Part shown: in pieces, positions 16,496-25,619 of the stretch
Position numbering within the stretch: position 1 is the first letter of the stretch
Layout of the letters: the number at the start of each line of letters is the position of its first letter
NCBI GenBank assembly: GCA_016873805.1
Contig: VGVZ01000022.1
Location: 1-58,263, forward strand
Source: Ignavibacteria bacterium
Lineage (GTDB): Bacteria; Bacteroidota; Ignavibacteria; UBA10030
Reading direction: 5' to 3'
Length of the DNA stretch: 58,263 nucleotides
Made by a program: the position numbers and the translations under genes
The notes under the pieces: model-generated
What the model was told of the DNA's origin: nothing
The model's database searches: none
Seen by the model: the letters and a program-made list of their open reading frames with translations, nothing else

Positions 16496-18916
16496 ATGCG
16501 CATCTCACATGAATGGTTGAACGAATACATTGAAATCGGTCTCTCGCCCGATCGGTTGGCTGAAGGGCTGTCCATGCTCGGATTGGAGGTCGCTGAATAC
16601 CACAGCATCGGCGAATCCTACGACGGCTTTGTCGTTGGGAACGTCATCGGGATAGAGAAGCATCCAAACGCGGACAAACTCACGGTGTGTCGCGTTAACA
16701 TCGGAAAGAAAGATCTGCAAATCGTGTGCGGTGCCTCCAACGTCGAGGTCGGCCAGAAAGTGGCTGTGGGACTGGTCGGAGCAACTGTTCCCCGCAATCA
16801 GCACGATCCGTCGGGAAAGCCCTTCCGACTTGAGCACGTGAAGATCCGAGGCGTTGAATCCGAGGGAATGATTTGTTCGGAGTACGAGCTTGACCTGGGA
16901 GACGATGCCGACAATATCCTGGTGTTGGATGGAAAAGCGAGACCCGGAACACCCCTGGCGAAACATCTCGGGAAGAGAGATGTCTACTACGAAATGGAAC
17001 CCACTGCGAATAGAGGTGACTGGTTGAGCCACATCGGCGTGGCGAGAGAAGTGAGCGCCTTAACCGGAAAGAAGTGGAAGCTTCCCACTTCCAAACTTCG
17101 CGAGTCATCGGTGAAGACGGCACGTCATGCCAAAGTTCGAATCCTCGACAGGGAAGGATGTCCGAGGTATACAGCTCGCGTGATCCGCAACGTGACCGTT
17201 GGGCCGTCGCCGCAGTGGATGCAGGAAAGACTCCTGGCAGTCGGTCTCCGGCCTATCAACAACATTGTGGACATCACCAACTATGTTCTGATGGAAACCG
17301 GTCAGCCGCTTCATGCCTTTGACTACGACCTGATTGCCGGCGGAACCATTGTCGTCAGATGCGCCCAAGAGGGAGAGAAGTTCACAACACTCGATGGAAA
17401 AGAGCGGACTCTCTCCTCATCCACGTTGCTCATATGCGACGCCGAAAAGCCCGTTGCCATCGCGGGGGTGATGGGCGGCATGAACTCAGAAATCAGTGAC
17501 CAGACCACCAACGTGTTGCTTGAGAGTGCCTATTTCGATCCTCGATCCATCAGACGGACCTCAAAGGCACTGGGTCTCTCGACGGATGCATCGCAGCGAT
17601 TCGAGCGTGCAGTCGACGTTGAGATGGTCGTCTACGCTTCAGACCGCGCGGCCGAGTTCCTGCGAAGCGTTGCCGGCGGTGAAGTCTTGAAGGGAATCAT
17701 TGACGTCTATCCGAGGAAGATGGTGACCCGGAAGTGCCCGCTTCGTGTCGATCGCACGAATGCAACTCTGGGGACGGGGATATCGTCGCGCGAGATCTCC
17801 TCATTGCTCAAGCGACTCGGTTTCAAGGCGAAACAGAGCACGAAGATCCAGTTAGAAGTGGCGATTCCGAGTCATCGGAACGATGTCCACGAAGAGATCG
17901 ATTTGATCGAGGAAGTCGCGAGGGTTTTCGGATATGACAAGATCGAAACCAAAATGCGTGGCGCCGTCCGATTTGCAGAAGTGTCCGAGCCCAGAGATTT
18001 TCTTGACGAGGTACGGTTGTACTGGGAGGGAGCCGGATTCAATGAAATGATCGCGAACAGTCTGCTGAACAAATCGGACGCGGCCCTCCCGGGAGAACCC
18101 TCCATTGGTGTTCTCAATCCTGTAAGCGTGGAAATGGCGGCACTGCGAACGAGTATGATCCCCGGAGCATTGCACGTCGTTCAGGGAAACCTGAATCAGT
18201 TCCATAAGAACCTCCGGCTGTTCGAGGTAGGAAGGACGTACCACTTCGGCAAAGAAGGCGAGGCGACTCCTGTGCCGGGCCATCGCGAGGAGCACAGACT
18301 GTTGATCGTTGTCACCGGAAAAGTGTTGCCGCAGCAGTACGGTATCGAAGTCCGCGACGTGGACATCTTCGATCTAAAGGGAGAAGTGGAATCATTCCTT
18401 ACCAAGTTTTTCCTTGACAAACACCGCTTTATTTGTTATGATAGCCACAAACCTTTAAGTGTCGACAACATAGACGTTGAAATTCAAGACACTTACGTGG
18501 GTTTTCTTGGTAAGATCAGGAAGGAAGTCCTCACCGAATTCGACATCGGTCAGGATGTCTTCATTTGCGAGTTGAAGCTGGACAAAATGTCCGAACTTCG
18601 GCAGAGAGGCCACAAGGTCTCTCCACTTCCTCGATATCCGGCGGTCGTGCGCGACCTCGCGTTCGTGGTTCCAATGGAGCTTCCGTTTGGTGATCTTGAG
18701 CGCGTGATCCGAGGTGCGGGAGGGCCCATGTTGCGCGACGTTGTGCTTTTCGATGTTTTTGTCGGGGAGAACCTGGGTACCGGGCTGAAGAGCATGGCGT
18801 GCACCGTCACGTTCCAACCTACCGAGAAGACTCTCACGGATGCTGAAGTCAACGGGCTGGTTCAACGAATCGTCGGTACACTCGGCACTGAGCTCGGGGC
18901 AACGCTCCGTTCGTGA
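16496..18916 (+). CDS. pheT: Phenylalanyl-tRNA synthetase beta subunit
   Basis: The 806-aa beta subunit provides editing and tRNA binding. Domains in order: EMAP/OB-type tRNA-binding domain (about 40-155, with EKHPNADKLTVCRV), B3/B4 editing domain (about 210-400, with NNIVDITNYVLMETGQPLHA), B5 domain (about 405-475), catalytic-like core, and the C-terminal ferredoxin-fold anticodon domain (about 715-806, PRYPAVVRDLAFV). A consensus-like promoter lies inside the gene at 18414-18442. Confidence 0.98.
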   Translation: MRISHEWLNEYIEIGLSPDRLAEGLSMLGLEVAEYHSIGESYDGFVVGNVIGIEKHPNADKLTVCRVNIGKKDLQIVCGASNVEVGQKVAVGLVGATVPRNQHDPSGKPFRLEHVKIRGVESEGMICSEYELDLGDDADNILVLDGKARPGTPLAKHLGKRDVYYEMEPTANRGDWLSHIGVAREVSALTGKKWKLPTSKLRESSVKTARHAKVRILDREGCPRYTARVIRNVTVGPSPQWMQERLLAVGLRPINNIVDITNYVLMETGQPLHAFDYDLIAGGTIVVRCAQEGEKFTTLDGKERTLSSSTLLICDAEKPVAIAGVMGGMNSEISDQTTNVLLESAYFDPRSIRRTSKALGLSTDASQRFERAVDVEMVVYASDRAAEFLRSVAGGEVLKGIIDVYPRKMVTRKCPLRVDRTNATLGTGISSREISSLLKRLGFKAKQSTKIQLEVAIPSHRNDVHEEIDLIEEVARVFGYDKIETKMRGAVRFAEVSEPRDFLDEVRLYWEGAGFNEMIANSLLNKSDAALPGEPSIGVLNPVSVEMAALRTSMIPGALHVVQGNLNQFHKNLRLFEVGRTYHFGKEGEATPVPGHREEHRLLIVVTGKVLPQQYGIEVRDVDIFDLKGEVESFLTKFFLDKHRFICYDSHKPLSVDNIDVEIQDTYVGFLGKIRKEVLTEFDIGQDVFICELKLDKMSELRQRGHKVSPLPRYPAVVRDLAFVVPMELPFGDLERVIRGAGGPMLRDVVLFDVFVGENLGTGLKSMACTVTFQPTEKTLTDAEVNGLVQRIVGTLGTELGATLRS
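18414..18442 (+). promoter_or_regulatory. Consensus-like promoter inside pheT
   Basis: TTGACA (18414-18419), 17-nt spacer, TATGAT (18437-18442), in a locally AT-rich stretch of pheT. It points at the zapB-like and zapA genes and could drive them independently of the pheST transcript. It may also be a chance match within coding sequence. Confidence 0.45.
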
Positions 18917-18959
18917 GCGGAGTGAACGCGACGCATGACAACCCTGAAGGAGCACACGC

Positions 18960-19301
18960 GTGGCTGATGCGCCTGTGGAACCGGAGGTCAGAACAGGGAT
19001 CAACAAGGAAATTGTTGAATCTTCGCTCGCGCATTTGTGGGAAAAAGTACGCAGGGTCTCGGATCTCGTTCTCCGATTGAAGCAGGAGAACCGGGGTCTG
19101 AAATCAAAGATCCAGCAGTACGAGGGCAATCAGGCGACTATCACGCGCGAACTCGAATCACTCAAGGCCGAACTTGAACGAACGCGCGCACGGCTTCAAC
19201 AAGAACAATCGAACGGAAGCGGCTTTGTCACCAAGGAGGAAAAGGAGGCGTTTGTCCTAAGAATCAAGGAGCTGATTGGAAAGCTGAATTCTCGACTCTG
19301 A
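18960..19301 (+). CDS. Coiled-coil protein, ZapB-like
   Basis: The 113-aa protein is almost wholly helical. Residues 20-105 form a heptad-rich coiled coil (LWEKVRRVSDLVLRLKQENR, then long Glu/Leu/Arg repeats) ending with IKELIGKLNSRL. The GTG start at 18960 is fixed by AAGGAG 7 nt upstream. Position between pheT and zapA, and the size and coiled-coil character, suggest a divisome ZapB-type partner of ZapA; sequence alone does not prove it. Confidence 0.75.
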   Translation: MADAPVEPEVRTGINKEIVESSLAHLWEKVRRVSDLVLRLKQENRGLKSKIQQYEGNQATITRELESLKAELERTRARLQQEQSNGSGFVTKEEKEAFVLRIKELIGKLNSRL

Positions 19302-19360
19302 TCTGTGTGTTACGCAGGCAGTTTCTTTGAGCTTCACAGTTCTAGGCAACGAGACTCTCA

Positions 19361-19684
19361 TTGACGACGAAAGCGAAGATGAACGGGAAGAGCATCAAGG
19401 TCAAGATCTTCGGCTCGGAATACCCTCTGAAGGGAGAGGATGAGAGCCAGACGAAGAAGATCGCGTCGCATGTCGATGCCATGCTCGGCAAGATTCATGA
19501 GAAGATTCCTGAGCAACCACCGCTGACCGTGGCCGTTCTCGCCGCATTGAATATTTCTGAGGATTTGATGCGGGAACGAGAGAATCAGCAACAGGTTTCT
19601 GAACACTTGCATTCTGAGCTTACGAAGCTCTCGAACTATCTCGACAATTGCCTCGACGATAGTGCCGAGTCAGAACCCTCGTAG
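19361..19684 (+). CDS. zapA: Cell division protein ZapA
   Basis: Promotes FtsZ bundling at the Z-ring. The 107-aa frame (TTG start; ATG 19379 would give 101 aa and is equally possible) shows the ZapA fold: KVKIFGSEYPLKGEDE strand region, then helices with QTKKIASHVDAMLGKI and LTVAVLAALNISEDLM, and a C-terminal coiled coil. The order pheT / coiled-coil gene / zapA / 6S RNA / rny fits a conserved FCB-group block. Confidence 0.92.
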   Translation: MTTKAKMNGKSIKVKIFGSEYPLKGEDESQTKKIASHVDAMLGKIHEKIPEQPPLTVAVLAALNISEDLMRERENQQQVSEHLHSELTKLSNYLDNCLDDSAESEPS

Positions 19685-19756
19685 CATCTTCGGTGTTCTT
19701 TGTTTGGTGACAGGCGAAATTCGTATAAGCCGCACCGTTTGCCGCTATCAATAACT

Positions 19757-19940
19757 TATTAAAGAACCTGACAAGTTGCTTTAATAGGGAGCTTGACTCG
19801 CAAGCGTGGAGCACAGGCCATGACCGTCTTCGCACGGGGCTTGCGCGATGACTCCTGATCCATCAGGAAGAGCGAGGCTGGTGGAAGTGTGAAATGCTTG
19901 GGCAGGCACCCACCGTGTTAGAACAGAGGTTCTTCTAATA
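19757..19940 (+). ncRNA. ssrS: 6S RNA candidate (ssrS)
   Basis: The 313-bp gap between zapA and rny holds no gene but folds into a long rod. The closing stem is TATTA (19757-19761)/TAATA (19936-19940) plus AGAACCT (19763-19769)/AGGTTCT (19927-19933). The distal arm ends in CCTGA-TCCA-TCAGG (19853-19866). The 184-nt length, rod shape with an unpaired middle, and position next to zapA all fit 6S RNA, which mimics open promoter DNA to hold sigma-70 RNA polymerase. An 8-T run follows at 19971-19978. Ends are approximate. Confidence 0.65.
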
Positions 19941-19997
19941 CATCGTTGATAGGGGGTAGGCGCGTGCGGTTTTTTTTGTGGGGAAGGCAAGAAGACT

Positions 19998-21563
19998 ATG
20001 AATGAACTGGCAACAATCATTCCGGCTATCGTCGGGATCATCGGCCTCGGATTTGCCGCGGGCTGGTATCTCAACGTCTGGCTGGGGAAGAACAAAATCG
20101 CAGGAGCTGAGGAGCGCGCAAAACGGATCCTCGAAGACTCCGAACGAGACGCGAATGCCCTCAAGCGTGAAAAACTGCTCGAAGTGAAGGATGAATGGTA
20201 CAAAAAGAAAAAGGAATTCGACAGCGACATTCAATCCAAGCGGAGCAAGCTGCAGTCGTTTGAAAAACAACTGCTGAGCCGGGAGGAGAACATCGACAAG
20301 AAGCTCGACCTTCTGGGCAAGAAAGAGCGCAATGTGCAATCGCTCGAGGAAGAGCTACGTGAGCGTCAGAAGCGGATGGACGAGCGGACGCAGGAACTCT
20401 CGCGACTCATCGAGGAGCAAAACGTTCGTCTTGAGCGAGTATCCGGACTTACGCGCGACGAAGCCAAGCGATACCTGCACGACAACCTGATCGAGGCGGC
20501 GAAGAGTGAGGCGGCCCAAAGTCTCAAGGAGGTTCGGGACAGGGGAAGGGAAGAATGCCGCCGCGAGGCACAGAAGATCGTGATCCAGGCCATCCAACGG
20601 ACGGCGGCTGACCATACCGTCGAGACAACCGTCAGCGTGCTGAATCTCGAGGGGGATGAGATGAAGGGGAGGATCATCGGCCGCGAAGGAAGAAACATCC
20701 GCGCATTTGAAGCAGCCACAGGCGTCGATGTAATCGTCGATGATACCCCCGAAGCAGTCATCCTCTCAGGATTCGATCCGTTCCGGCGGGAAGTGGCTCG
20801 TGTCGCTCTTGAACGACTCATTGCAGATGGACGCATTCATCCGGCACGCATCGAAGAAGTGGTCACAAAAGTCCGGAACGAACTGGAAGAAGAAGTGGTG
20901 CGGATCGGCGAGAACACCCTTCTCGAAGTTGGACTCCACGGTGCGCATCAGGAAGTCGTCCGGCACATCGGCCGAATGAAATATCGATCGAGCTACGGTC
21001 AGAACCTGCTGCAGCACAGTATCGAGGTTTCGTTCCTCATGGGATTGATGGCGGCGGAATTGCGTTTGGATCCCATCCTCGCGAAGCGCGCAGGACTATT
21101 GCATGATATCGGGAAGACCGTCGAAAAAACCGTCGAAGGTCCCCATGCCCTCATCGGCTACGAGCTGTGCAAGAAATGCAACGAGCATCCCATCGTCTGC
21201 AACGCGGTCGGTTCGCATCACGAAGATATCCCGATGGAACATCCCATCGCGAGTCTCCTGCAGGCCGCCGATGCGATTAGCGGCGCGCGACCAGGCGCAA
21301 GGCGCGAGTCGGTCGAAGGCTATGTCAAGCGACTCGAAAAACTTGAGGGAGTGGCCAAGTCGTTCAATGGCGTCGTCAACAGCTATGCGATTCAAGCAGG
21401 CCGCGAGGTTCGCGTGATCGTGAATCATGAGCTGGTCGATGACGCCGCGGCGGATCAACTCTCGCAAGATATCGCTGCCAAGATCCAGCACGAAATGGAG
21501 TATCCCGGACAGATCAAGGTGACGGTGATTCGCGAGTTCCGATCTGTCGCGATCGCAAAGTAG
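19998..21563 (+). CDS. rny: Ribonuclease Y
   Basis: Membrane-anchored endoribonuclease that starts mRNA decay. The 521-aa protein has an N-terminal membrane helix (about 5-27), a long coiled coil (about 35-190), a KH domain with GRIIGREGRNIRAFEAATGV near residue 220, and an HD domain with LLHDIGKTVE and SHHEDI. The size is standard. It follows the 6S RNA candidate and may use a promoter within that gap. Confidence 0.97.
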   Translation: MNELATIIPAIVGIIGLGFAAGWYLNVWLGKNKIAGAEERAKRILEDSERDANALKREKLLEVKDEWYKKKKEFDSDIQSKRSKLQSFEKQLLSREENIDKKLDLLGKKERNVQSLEEELRERQKRMDERTQELSRLIEEQNVRLERVSGLTRDEAKRYLHDNLIEAAKSEAAQSLKEVRDRGREECRREAQKIVIQAIQRTAADHTVETTVSVLNLEGDEMKGRIIGREGRNIRAFEAATGVDVIVDDTPEAVILSGFDPFRREVARVALERLIADGRIHPARIEEVVTKVRNELEEEVVRIGENTLLEVGLHGAHQEVVRHIGRMKYRSSYGQNLLQHSIEVSFLMGLMAAELRLDPILAKRAGLLHDIGKTVEKTVEGPHALIGYELCKKCNEHPIVCNAVGSHHEDIPMEHPIASLLQAADAISGARPGARRESVEGYVKRLEKLEGVAKSFNGVVNSYAIQAGREVRVIVNHELVDDAAADQLSQDIAAKIQHEMEYPGQIKVTVIREFRSVAIAK

Positions 21564-21624
21564 ATCGCCCTGCTGTAGAGACCTGCCCACACGTTGATGG
21601 TCCGTCGCGTCGAGGAAGAACCCC

Positions 21625-22239
21625 ATGCTCCGAATCGGTGTTACCGGTGGAATCGGCAGTGGAAAGACCACCGTATGCCGTTTCTTCGAAGAGCTCGGGG
21701 TTCCGGTTCTCTCTGCCGACAAAATCGCGAAGTCCCTTTCCGAAACGGATCCGCAGATCCGGACGAAGCTCCGGCGAATCCTTGGCCGCGACGCATACAC
21801 CGCTGACGGGAGATTAAACCGAAAGATCGTTGCGGACGCAATCTTCGCCAATCCGATGCTCGTTCGCAAAGTCAACACTGTTGTCCACCCGAAGGCCGCG
21901 AGCAAGATTCTCAAGCAACTCCGGCGACTCGAACGGAACGGTGAACCACTGGCCATCGTCGAGGCAGCGCTCATCTATGAGGGGGGATTGGACGCGAACC
22001 TTGACGTTGTGATCGTTGTGCACACAGCTCTTCGGAAAAGAAAAGAACGGGCAGCGAGCCGTCGCGGGTTCTCCGCAAAAGACATCATCCGAAGACAGCG
22101 CGCACAGTGGCCGGCGGAGAAAAAAAAGAAACTGGCGGATGTCGTCATCGAGAACAACGGCACCCGACGTGACCTCAAAAGAACCGTCAGGCATCTTCAC
22201 AAGATCCTCATCCTCATGACTACCGGGAAGAAACCCTAA
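21625..22239 (+). CDS. coaE: Dephospho-CoA kinase
   Basis: Last step of CoA synthesis: phosphorylates the 3'-OH of dephospho-CoA. The 204-aa protein begins with the P-loop GVTGGIGSGKTTVCRFF, then VLSADKIAKSL (substrate Asp) and the family's HPKA and EAALIYEGG segments. Its TAA stop overlaps the ATG of the next gene (TAATG), indicating coupled translation with the aminotransferase. Confidence 0.96.
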   Translation: MLRIGVTGGIGSGKTTVCRFFEELGVPVLSADKIAKSLSETDPQIRTKLRRILGRDAYTADGRLNRKIVADAIFANPMLVRKVNTVVHPKAASKILKQLRRLERNGEPLAIVEAALIYEGGLDANLDVVIVVHTALRKRKERAASRRGFSAKDIIRRQRAQWPAEKKKKLADVVIENNGTRRDLKRTVRHLHKILILMTTGKKP

Positions 22240-23426
22240 TGCACGATCTGTTTATTCAGGAAGAGCAATTGTTCTTCCGCACATACAAACGGCTTGGGAT
22301 TGATATAGTCCGCGGCGAAGGCTGTATGCTCTACGATCGGGGGGGAAAACAGTATCTCGACCTCTTTGGAGGACTCGCCGTGAACGCGCTGGGGTACAAT
22401 GTCCCGGCGATCAACCGGGTAGTGCACGATCAGGTTGAAAGATACATGCACCTCTCGAATTTCTTCGTCCAGGAATCCCAGGTCAAATTGGCGAAGAAAT
22501 TGATTGACGCGACTGGGATGAGCCGCGTCTTCTTCACGAACAGCGGTACTGAAGCGATGGAAGGGGCGATCAAACTCGCCCGGAAATGGGGAAAGAACGG
22601 CGGAAAGAAAGTACTGGTGGGACTTTCAAACTCGTTTCACGGACGGACCATGGGCTCTCTCTCCCTCACCGAGCGCGCAAAGTACCGCGAGGGATACGAG
22701 CCCTTTCTTCCGAACATCATCCATGTACAATTCAATGATGTGACGGGATTGAGATCGCACATCGATGCGAGCACTCTGGGGATTGTCTTTGAGCCGATTC
22801 AGGGGGAAGGTGGAGTGCATCCGATCACATCGGAATTCGCTCACGAACTCGTCACCCTCCAAAAAGAATTTGGGTTACTTCTGATCGCTGACGAAATTCA
22901 AACGGGCATTGGAAGGACCGGTCGCTTTCTTGCGTGCGAACATTTCGGGATCCGGCCTGATGTCGTAATTCTCGCCAAAGCCATCGGTGGCGGGCTTCCA
23001 CTCGGAGCTTTTCTCGGCAATCATCGGGTGGCGGAGACGTTTACCTATGGCGTCCACGGGAGCACGTTTGGAGGTAACCCCGTCTCGTGTGCAGCCGGAT
23101 GCGCTGTCATCGATACCATCCTCGGCGATGGACTCGTGACGCAGGCGGCAGCGATCGGCGATTATCTCGTTTCGTCCCTCAATGCGATGAAAGAGATGTT
23201 CCCACGCTCGATCAAAGTGGTGCGCGGGCTTGGCTGCATGATCGGGGTCGAACTGACGAGCGACGCCCAGCCAGTCGTGGATGAGCTGCTGACACGCGGC
23301 ATCCTCGCCAACTGTACGAACACCACAGTGATCCGACTGCTTCCTCCCTATACAGTGACACGGGATCACTGCGATTTCTTTGCTTCGACCCTCAGCGATA
23401 TCCTGAAAGGAAGGGGAACCGATTGA
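22239..23426 (+). CDS. argD: Class III PLP aminotransferase, acetylornithine aminotransferase-like
   Basis: Probably converts N-acetylglutamate semialdehyde and glutamate to acetylornithine, though related 4-aminobutyrate or ornithine aminotransferases are hard to exclude. The 395-aa protein has TNSGTEAMEGAIKLARKW, SFHGRTMGSLSLT, EPIQGEGGV, ADEIQTGIGRTGRF and the PLP lysine in LAKAIGGGLPLGAF. No other arginine gene is in the window, so the exact substrate is an inference. A terminator follows. Confidence 0.85.
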   Translation: MHDLFIQEEQLFFRTYKRLGIDIVRGEGCMLYDRGGKQYLDLFGGLAVNALGYNVPAINRVVHDQVERYMHLSNFFVQESQVKLAKKLIDATGMSRVFFTNSGTEAMEGAIKLARKWGKNGGKKVLVGLSNSFHGRTMGSLSLTERAKYREGYEPFLPNIIHVQFNDVTGLRSHIDASTLGIVFEPIQGEGGVHPITSEFAHELVTLQKEFGLLLIADEIQTGIGRTGRFLACEHFGIRPDVVILAKAIGGGLPLGAFLGNHRVAETFTYGVHGSTFGGNPVSCAAGCAVIDTILGDGLVTQAAAIGDYLVSSLNAMKEMFPRSIKVVRGLGCMIGVELTSDAQPVVDELLTRGILANCTNTTVIRLLPPYTVTRDHCDFFASTLSDILKGRGTD

Positions 23427-23458
23427 TGGATCGCGGAACGAGTAGAACGTTGTGCATG

Positions 23459-23497
23459 CAAATGGAGAGTGCAGAACCTGACTCTCCATTTTCGTTT
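23459..23497 (+). terminator. Intrinsic terminator after the aminotransferase gene
   Basis: AATGGAGAGT (23461-23470) pairs perfectly with ACTCTCCATT (23481-23490) around a 10-nt loop, followed by a T-rich tail (TTCGTTTT). Confidence 0.85.
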
Positions 23498-23519
23498 TGT
23501 CGCCGTGCGTTGCGGTTCC

Positions 23520-23548
23520 TTGTTTGCCCCGGAAAATTTTGGTAATTT
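23520..23548 (+). promoter_or_regulatory. Possible purF promoter
   Basis: TTGTTT (23520-23525), 17-nt spacer, TAATTT (23543-23548), placing transcription start about 25 nt before the purF ATG. The match is weaker than that of other promoters here, but the site lies between a terminator and the gene. Confidence 0.4.
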
Positions 23549-23578
23549 CGACGTCAGATCAACTGTTCAGATCGCGAA

Positions 23579-25069
23579 ATGCTCACGCTCGACTCAGACA
23601 AGCCCAGATGCAATTGCGGAATCTTCGGAATCTTTGGCCATCCCGAGGCCTCGGTGATGACGTATTATGGCCTGCACGCCCTCCAGCACCGAGGTCAGGA
23701 AGCGTCGGGGATCGTTTCGAGTGAATTCAATCGCAGCGGCAAGAAAGGGAAGTTCAACGTCGTTAAGGGAATCGGTCTCGTCTCAGACATTTTCAAGGAC
23801 GACGAAACGCTGAAGACGGTGCTGAATGGAACGGGGGCGATCGGCCACAATCGCTATTCCACCACCGGATCGACCGGCAATAAGGCGAACATTCAGCCGT
23901 TCATGGTGAACTACAAGGGGGGCAATCTCGCCCTTGCCCACAACGGCAACCTCACGAATTTTCACACCTTGCGTGAGCGGCTCGAAAGTGCCGGCACAAT
24001 CTTCCAATCGACCTCCGATAGCGAAATCATTCTCCATCTTACGGCTCGAAGTCAGCAACAAGACCAGGTTCTCCAGATCAAAGAGGCGCTGGAGGCCGTG
24101 ACAGGAGCCTACTCGCTTGTTATCCTCACTGATACAAGCCTGATCGCAGCACGGGATCCGCATGGATTCCGACCGCTGTCGCTTGGAAGGCTCGACGGAT
24201 CATTCGTTGTCGCTTCGGAAACATGTGCGTTTGACATCATTGGGGCAGAGTTTGTTCGAGATGTCGAGCCAGGAGAGCTCTTGATTGTCGATCAGGAAGC
24301 CATCGTCCAGAATGCTCCTCGCTCACTCCGAATCTCCGCTTCGAAGAGCGGCTGTCATCAATGTATCTTCGAATATGTCTATTTCTCCCGACCGGACAGC
24401 CGGATCTTCGGCGAAAGCGTGGATCGAGTGAGAAGAAAACTTGGAAAGCTTCTGGCCGAGGAATCGCCGATCGTGCCGGAGAGTCCGGACGATCCGGTTA
24501 TCGTGATCAGCGTGCCCGACTCGAGCAACACGGCGACGCTGGGATTCGTGAGCCAGAACGTCAAAAAGAATGTGAAGAGTCGATTGGAGATCGGACTGAT
24601 TCGAAGCCACTACGTCGGCCGCACATTTATTCAGCCGATCCAGCACGATCGCGAACTCAAGGTAAAGACCAAGTTCAATACGGTGAAAGGTGTTCTGAAG
24701 GATCGGGTCGTGGTGATCGTTGATGACTCCATTGTGAGAGGGACGACATCGAAGCAGCTCGTCAAGCTCATTCGCGAGGCTGAACCGCGAGAAATCCACT
24801 TTCGCGTCTCCTCGCCACCAATCAAGTTTCCCTGTCACTATGGAATGGATTTTCCCAGTCGCGAGGAGCTCATCGCCAACCGACTCGATCAGGACATCGA
24901 GGCGATTCGACAGGAGCTGGGCGTCGACAGCCTCGCGTATCTCTCGCTCGACAAGCTCCTGGAATCCGTCCCGCATGAAAGCGGAAGCAATTATTGCACG
25001 GCCTGCTTCAGCGGTCAATATCCCGTTCCCATTGACCGAGAAGTCTCAAAAGACGCGCACGACGAATGA
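23579..25069 (+). CDS. purF: Amidophosphoribosyltransferase
   Basis: First committed step of purine synthesis: PRPP plus glutamine to phosphoribosylamine. The 496-aa protein has a 12-residue propeptide (MLTLDSDKPRCN) followed by the N-terminal nucleophile Cys13 in CGIFGIFGH, as in propeptide-processed PurF enzymes. The glutaminase domain continues with YYGLHALQHRGQEASGIV and IGHNRYSTTG; the PRPP loop is VVIVDDSIVRGTTSKQLVKL near residue 380. The stop overlaps the pgsA start by ATGA. Confidence 0.97.
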   Translation: MLTLDSDKPRCNCGIFGIFGHPEASVMTYYGLHALQHRGQEASGIVSSEFNRSGKKGKFNVVKGIGLVSDIFKDDETLKTVLNGTGAIGHNRYSTTGSTGNKANIQPFMVNYKGGNLALAHNGNLTNFHTLRERLESAGTIFQSTSDSEIILHLTARSQQQDQVLQIKEALEAVTGAYSLVILTDTSLIAARDPHGFRPLSLGRLDGSFVVASETCAFDIIGAEFVRDVEPGELLIVDQEAIVQNAPRSLRISASKSGCHQCIFEYVYFSRPDSRIFGESVDRVRRKLGKLLAEESPIVPESPDDPVIVISVPDSSNTATLGFVSQNVKKNVKSRLEIGLIRSHYVGRTFIQPIQHDRELKVKTKFNTVKGVLKDRVVVIVDDSIVRGTTSKQLVKLIREAEPREIHFRVSSPPIKFPCHYGMDFPSREELIANRLDQDIEAIRQELGVDSLAYLSLDKLLESVPHESGSNYCTACFSGQYPVPIDREVSKDAHDE

Positions 25070-25611
25070 ATGCGAAGTCCGGCTGGACCCTCGCAACCTA
25101 TATCAGCGCAAGTCGGATTCTCCTCACGATTCCGGTGGGATGGCTTCTGTTTGAAGGCGGAACGCAAGGACGGCTGTGGGCCGTCGTGATCATCATCATC
25201 GGCGTCGGAACCGATTTCCTGGATGGCTACCTGGCCAGAAGGATGCATCAGGTCTCCGATCTCGGAAAGATCCTCGATCCGTTGGCCGACAAGATTGCCG
25301 TTGGGGCTCTCGCACTCTTCCTGGTCGTGCTCGAGGAGATTCCGCTCTGGTTTGTGGCCGCCGTTGTAGTCCGGGATGCTCTGATTGTGGTCGGTGGTCT
25401 GTACATTCGCCGGAAGAAGAAGATTGTCGCGCAATCGAATATGCTGGGGAAGATCACGGTGAACGTGATTGCATTGTTGCTTGTGATTGCCACCCTCGGA
25501 CTTCCGTCTCTCGAGATCGTCGAGAGCGTGCTCCTGTGGGTCAGCGCTGGTCTTATGATCCTTTCCCTCGGCGTGTATGCGAAGCGGTTGAGCGTTGGAA
25601 GAACCGCGTAG
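25066..25611 (+). CDS. pgsA: CDP-diacylglycerol-glycerol-3-phosphate 3-phosphatidyltransferase
   Basis: Makes phosphatidylglycerol phosphate at the inner membrane. The 181-aa protein has about five membrane helices and the CDP-alcohol phosphotransferase signature D-G-x2-A-R-x8-G-x3-D-x3-D (DFLDGYLAR ... LGKILDPLADK, residues about 45-70). The start overlaps the purF stop (ATGA), so translation is coupled; ftsY follows 8 nt later. Confidence 0.94.
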   Translation: MNAKSGWTLATYISASRILLTIPVGWLLFEGGTQGRLWAVVIIIIGVGTDFLDGYLARRMHQVSDLGKILDPLADKIAVGALALFLVVLEEIPLWFVAAVVVRDALIVVGGLYIRRKKKIVAQSNMLGKITVNVIALLLVIATLGLPSLEIVESVLLWVSAGLMILSLGVYAKRLSVGRTA

Positions 25612-25619
25612 GAGAGTGC

